Shown here one piece after another: positions 13,076 through 16,858 of a stretch of DNA of 16,858 bases. The position numbers were made by a program, and so were the translations under genes. Positions within the stretch are counted from its first letter, which is position 1. Every line of letters starts with the position of its first letter. A model generated the notes under the pieces. It worked only from the letters and a program-made list of their open reading frames with translations. It did no database searches and had not been told where the DNA came from. The stretch comes from DAOTTW01 sp034437615 (GTDB lineage: Bacteria > Chloroflexota > Anaerolineae > Aggregatilineales > Phototrophicaceae): the NCBI GenBank assembly GCA_034437615.1, contig DAOTTW010000337.1, positions 1 through 16,858 on the forward strand. Direction: 5' to 3'.

Positions 13076-14719
13076 CTAATCCGGCTCGTCTAAATCAAAG
13101 AAGGATTGCACATCGAAGCCGTCCGGCAGGTTATCCATGCCCTGACCGCGCTTGTTATCCGGCAACGGTGGCTGCTGGCCCTCAGCGTTTGTGTCATCTG
13201 TATGCGCGTTTGTCTGGCTGGCGTCGTGTGTGGTTTCGTCGGCATGGCTTGCTGGCCGTTGATCGTTTATATCAGGGATGGGGCCTGCCAGCGGCATCGC
13301 AACAGGCGCGGATGGTAAATTACTGCGGTTGCGAATGATTTCGGCTGAGATGGGGTAATCCGTGCGGACGGGTGGCGTGTTGGGGATGCCCGTTTCACGC
13401 ATTTGCCGCAGCGTTTCCAGCAAGCCGCCAATTACAGTCCCTAGCCCCAAAAACAACGCCGCACCATTGACCAGGAAGCCCACCGTCGGCAAGGAAATCA
13501 GCAACGCCAGCAACATAACGCCGATGAGCAGGCTGAGATACACACGCGGACGTGTGACCGACAGCCGACGACCTCGGATAATGCGCAGCAACAGATGGCC
13601 GATGCCGAGTGCAACGACCACACGAGCGACGAAGATCGCGATGAAATAAAAAACGCTGATGCCACCGACGTTAAACAGGCCCAACAATACCCCGGCAGCC
13701 AGCGCCACACCAGCCAGCCCGACCACCTGTAATACCAGAATCGTCAATGCGCTGAGCACCAGCGAGAACAACACCACCGGAAAAGACAAAATGAAGGCCA
13801 ACATGCCCACGCTAAAGCTCGCAAATGGGCGTTGCCGCAGGTTGGTCAAGGGGGTTTGTACAGAGCGCGGCACAAACAGCAGAATCACTAGGCCAATAAC
13901 CAGCAGCGTTGACGCCTCACGCAAGAAATGATCGAAGAAGCGCGTCACGGTGCCGGGTTGCTCTAAATTTGGCAACGTGACGACCTGGGGCTGTGTGTAT
14001 TGCGGTTCTGCTGCTAAATCGCCCTCAATGATGCCCTCTTGTGGGCCGCTATAGCTGAGTTGCCCACCCACACGCCCGTTTTCCAGCACGCGCAAGCCCG
14101 CCGTCGTCAGTTCCAGGTCAAAATTCAGCGGCAGCAGCAGCGTCTCGATCTGCCTGCTGTCCGTTGCCGGGTTGCCAACCGAAGCGTAAACGTTGCCGTC
14201 AACCGGGCCATCAATCACCAACGCAGACCCCCAGAAGTTGACCTCACGCCCGACAGCGCCATCAATCAGCAGTTGATACCCCGCCCCGATGACGCTGCCA
14301 GGAACCCACGTACCGGGGGCTAGATGCGTGCTGAGCGTGATAGAAAACAAGCTGCCATTAAGCGGACTCTGGGCTTTGCCTGGACGGGCGCTGCCTGCTG
14401 GCGCGGGGTCCACATCCAATACCGGGCCGAGAAAGTGCAGATCACCCGCAATCACCCCCGCAACATCCAACTGACCGCCAACCAGATACACATTGCCTTG
14501 CACATGGCCGTCAATACGGCCATACAGAGCGCTACCAATGACGTTACCTGTGATGGTCCCGTTAATTGTCAGGTCCTCGCAGACGACGAACAGTGTATCG
14601 TTTACGACTTCGTCGGCGTCAATTAAGCACTGATTGCCCTGCAACACATCGCGCGCCGTGACAACAGCAAACGATGTCAACAGCAGCAGGATCAGCACAA
14701 TTAGCCGTTTGGGTGGCAT
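13076..14719 (-). CDS. Bactofilin-like multi-TM envelope protein, 547 aa
   Basis: Residues 5-22 are a signal peptide or first TM helix (LIVLILLLLTSFAVVTA). Residues 45-235 contain short repeats of the type xGxVxGNVxLxGG (DLTINGTITGNVIG, GRIDGHVQGNVYLVGGQLDV, GPVDGNVYAS), the pattern of polymer-forming bactofilin-type right-handed beta-helices. Residues 270-435 hold about six hydrophobic segments separated by short basic loops (PRSVQTPLTNLRQRP, RIIRGRRLSVTRPR). The C-terminal 100 residues are acidic, low-complexity and probably cytoplasmic. If the N-terminal segment is cleaved or spans the membrane, the beta-helix faces outward, unlike classical cytosolic bactofilins. ATG 14719 has GAGG 12 bases upstream and an extended -10 at 14756. 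It is divergent from the FHA gene at 14869. The function is probably structural or scaffolding; this is inference. Confidence 0.8.
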   Translation of the reverse strand: MPPKRLIVLILLLLTSFAVVTARDVLQGNQCLIDADEVVNDTLFVVCEDLTINGTITGNVIGSALYGRIDGHVQGNVYLVGGQLDVAGVIAGDLHFLGPVLDVDPAPAGSARPGKAQSPLNGSLFSITLSTHLAPGTWVPGSVIGAGYQLLIDGAVGREVNFWGSALVIDGPVDGNVYASVGNPATDSRQIETLLLPLNFDLELTTAGLRVLENGRVGGQLSYSGPQEGIIEGDLAAEPQYTQPQVVTLPNLEQPGTVTRFFDHFLREASTLLVIGLVILLFVPRSVQTPLTNLRQRPFASFSVGMLAFILSFPVVLFSLVLSALTILVLQVVGLAGVALAAGVLLGLFNVGGISVFYFIAIFVARVVVALGIGHLLLRIIRGRRLSVTRPRVYLSLLIGVMLLALLISLPTVGFLVNGAALFLGLGTVIGGLLETLRQMRETGIPNTPPVRTDYPISAEIIRNRSNLPSAPVAMPLAGPIPDINDQRPASHADETTHDASQTNAHTDDTNAEGQQPPLPDNKRGQGMDNLPDGFDVQSFFDLDEPD

Positions 14720-14755
14720 AGGCGTCGTTTACCTCGCATTTGCTGCTTCGGTTGC

Positions 14756-14764
14756 ATTTTAGCA
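14756..14764 (-). promoter_or_regulatory. Extended -10 promoter of the bactofilin-like gene
   Basis: The minus strand reads TGC TAAAAT, 37 bases before the ATG at 14719 and identical over nine bases to the box before the FHA-FHA-TIR gene (2378-2386). No clear -35. Confidence 0.45.
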
Positions 14765-14796
14765 TAAGTGCCAGGACTCGTACTTAAAGTAAGTCA

Positions 14797-14825
14797 TTGC
14801 AAAACTGTCGATTTTGCGCCACAAT
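14797..14825 (+). promoter_or_regulatory. Candidate promoter and inverted repeat before the FHA gene
   Basis: TTGCAA (14797-14802), a 17-base spacer and CACAAT (14820-14825) give a moderate promoter match. Inside it, GCAAAA (14799-14804) and TTTTGC (14812-14817) form an inverted repeat across 7 bases that could be an operator lying over the spacer. Purely sequence-based and weak. Confidence 0.3.
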
Positions 14826-14868
14826 AAACTATCATGCATTCTAATTGTAATAAGAGGCAACGCTTGCC

Positions 14869-15345
14869 GTGACGGATAAACGCAACACGCAACAACATAC
14901 GGCCAACCTCAGGGCACCAGATCGAGCGCAAGAGAGCGATGGCAGCCTGCTAGAGCGCCCACCATCGCCACAGACCACCCACCTGAGCGACAAGTGGCGC
15001 TTATTATTCAAAATTGGCGAGCAGTCCAAGCGTTTAACGCTTGTCACCACGCCGCTAATCGTGGGTCGCAAGCTAGAAGCCGACAACAGCGCCAGTAGCG
15101 GGCCAAGCGTCGGCTTCGACCTGACGCCCTATGGTGCGTATCACTTCGGCGTTTCTCGGCGGCACGCGCTGCTGACCTTGCAGGACACGTTCTTATATAT
15201 CGAAGACCTCAGCAGCACTAATGGCACGCGCATTAATGGCTTTCAGTTGACGCCGCGCCAGAAATACCGCTTGCGGGATGGCGACGAGATCGAGTTTGCG
15301 CGTTTGCGCGTTACGTTACGCTTTGAGCGCCCAGGCCCAGCTTAA
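14869..15345 (+). CDS. Single FHA-domain protein, 158 aa
   Basis: Phosphothreonine-reading adaptor, probably cytoplasmic (no TM or signal peptide). Residues 1-40 are polar and disordered. Residues 42-152 are one FHA domain: LIVGRK (Gly66, Arg67), VSRRHA (95-100), SSTNGTRING (115-124) and LRDGDEIEF (135-143). The Arg, Ser, His and Asn residues used for phosphopeptide binding are all present. The loop between strand 3 and SRRHA is long (LEADNSASSGPSVGFDLTPY). The start is GTG at 14869, with AGAGG 11 bases upstream; no ATG is nearby in frame. It is followed 145 bases later by the small helical protein and then by TIR-GAF on the same strand. Its partner kinase is not in the window. The family call is firm; the role is inferred. 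Confidence 0.9.
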   Translation: MTDKRNTQQHTANLRAPDRAQESDGSLLERPPSPQTTHLSDKWRLLFKIGEQSKRLTLVTTPLIVGRKLEADNSASSGPSVGFDLTPYGAYHFGVSRRHALLTLQDTFLYIEDLSSTNGTRINGFQLTPRQKYRLRDGDEIEFARLRVTLRFERPGPA

Positions 15346-15454
15346 GCAGTTAGCAAAAGACTAATAATCGCAGTTTGACCCTTGTATCTTTGATGATGCA
15401 CTGAGACAATATTCATCCGAATCTTTAAGATGTAGACAAAATCTCTTAATCATT

Positions 15455-15474
15455 TGCATCAAACGCTTGATGCA
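15455..15474 (+). promoter_or_regulatory. Perfect hairpin just before the RBS of the 75-residue gene
   Basis: TGCATCAA (15455-15462), loop ACGC, TTGATGCA (15467-15474): an 8-bp perfect stem ending 4 bases before AGGAG (15479-15483). It has no T-tract. It could affect translation or be a DNA-level palindromic operator. The rest of the gap 15346-15490 is AT-rich; I see no strong promoter in it. Confidence 0.4.
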
Positions 15475-15490
15475 CAACAGGAGTAACCAT

Positions 15491-15718
15491 ATGGCGTTGT
15501 TAAGGTTCCTTATAGAATCTGAGGGCGACCTCGAGCGTCACTTTGAACAGGATGAACGGGGCGTTTTCCACAATACGGAAAAATTACAGTCTTACAACCG
15601 GAAACTATCTCAGCGTATGCAGCAATTGCTACGCCGCCAAGCCACCACCGCCGGAGAACTGGAAGAATTGGACCGTACCATCAACGCATTCAATTCAGAG
15701 CCTCGCCAACGGAAATAA
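15491..15718 (+). CDS. Small charged helical protein, 75 aa, upstream of TIR-GAF
   Basis: No family recognised. The protein is MALLRFLIESEGDLERHFEQ at the start, then a charged, Gln/Arg/Glu-rich body with almost no Gly or Pro (EKLQSYNRKLSQRMQQLLRR and ELEELDRTINAF), so it is probably two helices or a short coiled coil. No TM segment. The start is ATG 15491 because AGGAG lies 7 bases upstream; an in-frame TTG at 15467 would add eight residues that overlap the hairpin. The TIR-GAF gene begins 42 bases after its stop on the same strand, which suggests co-expression. Possible roles are a protein partner or inhibitor of the TIR-GAF protein, but nothing in the sequence shows this. Confidence 0.65.
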   Translation: MALLRFLIESEGDLERHFEQDERGVFHNTEKLQSYNRKLSQRMQQLLRRQATTAGELEELDRTINAFNSEPRQRK

Positions 15719-15760
15719 AAACCCACCTCTATCCACACTACACCAAACGAGAACACCGTG

Positions 15761-16858
15761 ATGTCACATGCGCATGACGTTTTCTTGAGCCACGCCAAAG
15801 CTGATAAATACACCAAGTTGTATGTACGTGATAGATTACAAAACTCCGGCCTAAGCGTCTGGATTGATGAAACGGGCATCCAACCGGGTGAAGACTGGCG
15901 TAAAAGTATCGAAGGTGCGATCGACAACGCTTGCTGTGTTGTCGTGATCTTGACCCCAAACTCCGTTTCATCGAGGTGGGTGCGTAGCGAGTTAGCCTAT
16001 GCCGATGCACAGGATAAGCCGATATACTCCATCATGGCAGAAGATACTAACCTGTCGATTAACCTGATGCTAACCCAATACAGCGACCTTCGCACTGGAA
16101 ACCCTGACGTAAAATTGGATGAATTAGCGCAGATTATCAAGCGCACATGCCACGATACCGCTACGAAAAGCAAACAAGCGAATACAATTACGTCAACCCC
16201 CAGCAGGCAGAAAAACAACCTGCCCGGCGCTCACGTCCCCCCAATCACTGTCAGGGAGTTGCGCTTGGCCCGACTCGCTGTAAACGCGCTATCTGATCTG
16301 TTTCCCGGTCCTTTGTATCGGGCTTGTTTATTTCTGCTAGATCATGGGGCACAGCAGATATACGTCGCTTCCGCTAGCCCTGGCTTCAGAGATGCAGAAC
16401 TGGGGTTACGTTTTGCAAAGGGGCAGGGCATCGTCGGTGAATCTTGGGCACGTATGAAATACAGTTTGGTGAGCAACCTGGAAGAAAAAACTGAGCAAGA
16501 ATTGCGTCAAAAGTTTTTACTAGACCCGTTTCAAATCGCTGTCACCAAGCATGTGGCAGAAGTTATGGCTGTTCCCATCTTCTCACCATACCAAGCAGAC
16601 CGCGTAATTGGCATATTAGCACTAGATAGTTTGGTGCCTAACGAAGATTCTAACGAAGATACCGAATTGCATCAGATTCGACCAGACCTGGAGGCTACAG
16701 CGTCCTACATCGCTCAAGAAATATTGCCGCATCCGCTCCCCAAAACGATCAACTACCGGGATCAATTGCATCTGGAAAGCATCTTGCGGGTTGCACGCTT
16801 GCTACCTCCACTAAACGTTCCAACGCAGGCAACCGTTTACTTCGTGGATGATAAAGCG
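15761..16858 (+). CDS. TIR-GAF protein, 3' end outside the window
   Basis: The frame is open for 366 codons to the window edge. Residues 4-130 are a TIR domain: DVFLSHAKADK (6-16), LSVWIDETGIQPGEDW (31-46, the BB-loop region), CVVVILTPNS (59-68), and SSRWVRSELAYA (70-81) with Trp73 and Glu77 forming the WxxxE motif that holds the catalytic Glu of TIR NAD-hydrolases. A polar linker (131-162) leads to a GAF domain at about 165-322: LYRACLFLLD, GQGIVGESWA (221-230), VMAVPIFSP (268-276) and RVIGILALDS (281-290). GAF domains bind small ligands such as cyclic nucleotides or tetrapyrroles. Residues from about 335 (ESILRVARLLPP, TVYFVDD) may begin a second domain. The start is ATG 15761 (GTG at 15758 adjacent); the RBS is weak. 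No TM segment is seen. The protein is likely a ligand- or signal-controlled NADase; activity is inferred. Confidence 0.87.
   Translation, partial: MSHAHDVFLSHAKADKYTKLYVRDRLQNSGLSVWIDETGIQPGEDWRKSIEGAIDNACCVVVILTPNSVSSRWVRSELAYADAQDKPIYSIMAEDTNLSINLMLTQYSDLRTGNPDVKLDELAQIIKRTCHDTATKSKQANTITSTPSRQKNNLPGAHVPPITVRELRLARLAVNALSDLFPGPLYRACLFLLDHGAQQIYVASASPGFRDAELGLRFAKGQGIVGESWARMKYSLVSNLEEKTEQELRQKFLLDPFQIAVTKHVAEVMAVPIFSPYQADRVIGILALDSLVPNEDSNEDTELHQIRPDLEATASYIAQEILPHPLPKTINYRDQLHLESILRVARLLPPLNVPTQATVYFVDDKA

Noticed and set aside
15610..16218. Minus-strand open frames under the TIR-GAF gene
   Set aside because: The plus-strand frame gives a continuous TIR-GAF protein with strong motifs; the antisense frames are Cys/Ser/Arg-rich shadows.
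16639..16660. Tandem TAACGAAGAT repeat within TIR-GAF
   Set aside because: A 12-base in-frame duplication coding for NEDS/NEDT in a surface loop; too short and ordinary to signify more than slippage.
1..16858. tRNA, rRNA, CRISPR, insertion-sequence or phage genes
   Set aside because: All gaps were read on both strands. No cloverleaf, spaced direct repeats, transposase motif or phage structural gene was seen.

Overview
The window is a gene-dense, moderately GC-rich bacterial chromosome segment with 18 protein-coding genes. The gene at the left edge lacks its 5' end and the gene at the right edge lacks its 3' end. No stretch longer than about 260 bases is without a gene. I see no rRNA, tRNA, CRISPR array, insertion sequence or phage gene. 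The gene mix suggests a member of the Chloroflexota, perhaps Anaerolineae-like: a secreted Thr/Pro-rich M23 peptidase, several FHA proteins, TIR proteins, a bactofilin-like membrane protein, a UPF0104-type membrane protein, and trmD and dnaN away from their usual partners. This is inference from gene content and style; no rRNA marker is present.

Left part (1-4270): a 5'-truncated secreted M23 peptidase converges, with an 8-base gap, on a minus-strand group: trmD, then an unrecognised 182-residue protein, then a soluble FHA-FHA-TIR fusion.

Core housekeeping part (4270-8610): greA and lysS on the plus strand, a FluC/CrcB fluoride channel on the minus strand, an unrecognised 105-residue protein on the plus strand, and dnaN on the minus strand.

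Minus-strand block (8782-14719): a degenerate receiver fused to DUF309, type II aroQ, an FAD-dependent amine-oxidase-like protein, a small one-TM protein with a charged tail, a UPF0104/LPG-synthase-TM membrane protein, and a bactofilin-like multi-TM protein. From the UPF0104 gene to aroQ the spacing is 19-36 bases, which suggests one operon.

Right part (14869-16858, plus strand): a short FHA protein, a 75-residue charged helical protein, and a TIR-GAF protein with an intact TIR WxxxE motif that runs off the window. With the FHA-FHA-TIR gene on the left, this gives two FHA/TIR signalling loci within about 15 kb. They are the best candidates for an undescribed signalling or defence system.

The gaps carry a family of short palindromic hairpins (GGACGCCA-AGAA-TGGCGTCC and its reverse complement; sites at 6448, 6939/6975 and 9755). 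A two-palindrome element at 9661-9711 ends in the same CCCTACA sequence. Three minus-strand genes share an extended -10 box (TGC followed by TAAAAT or TACAAT) 32-37 bases before their starts.
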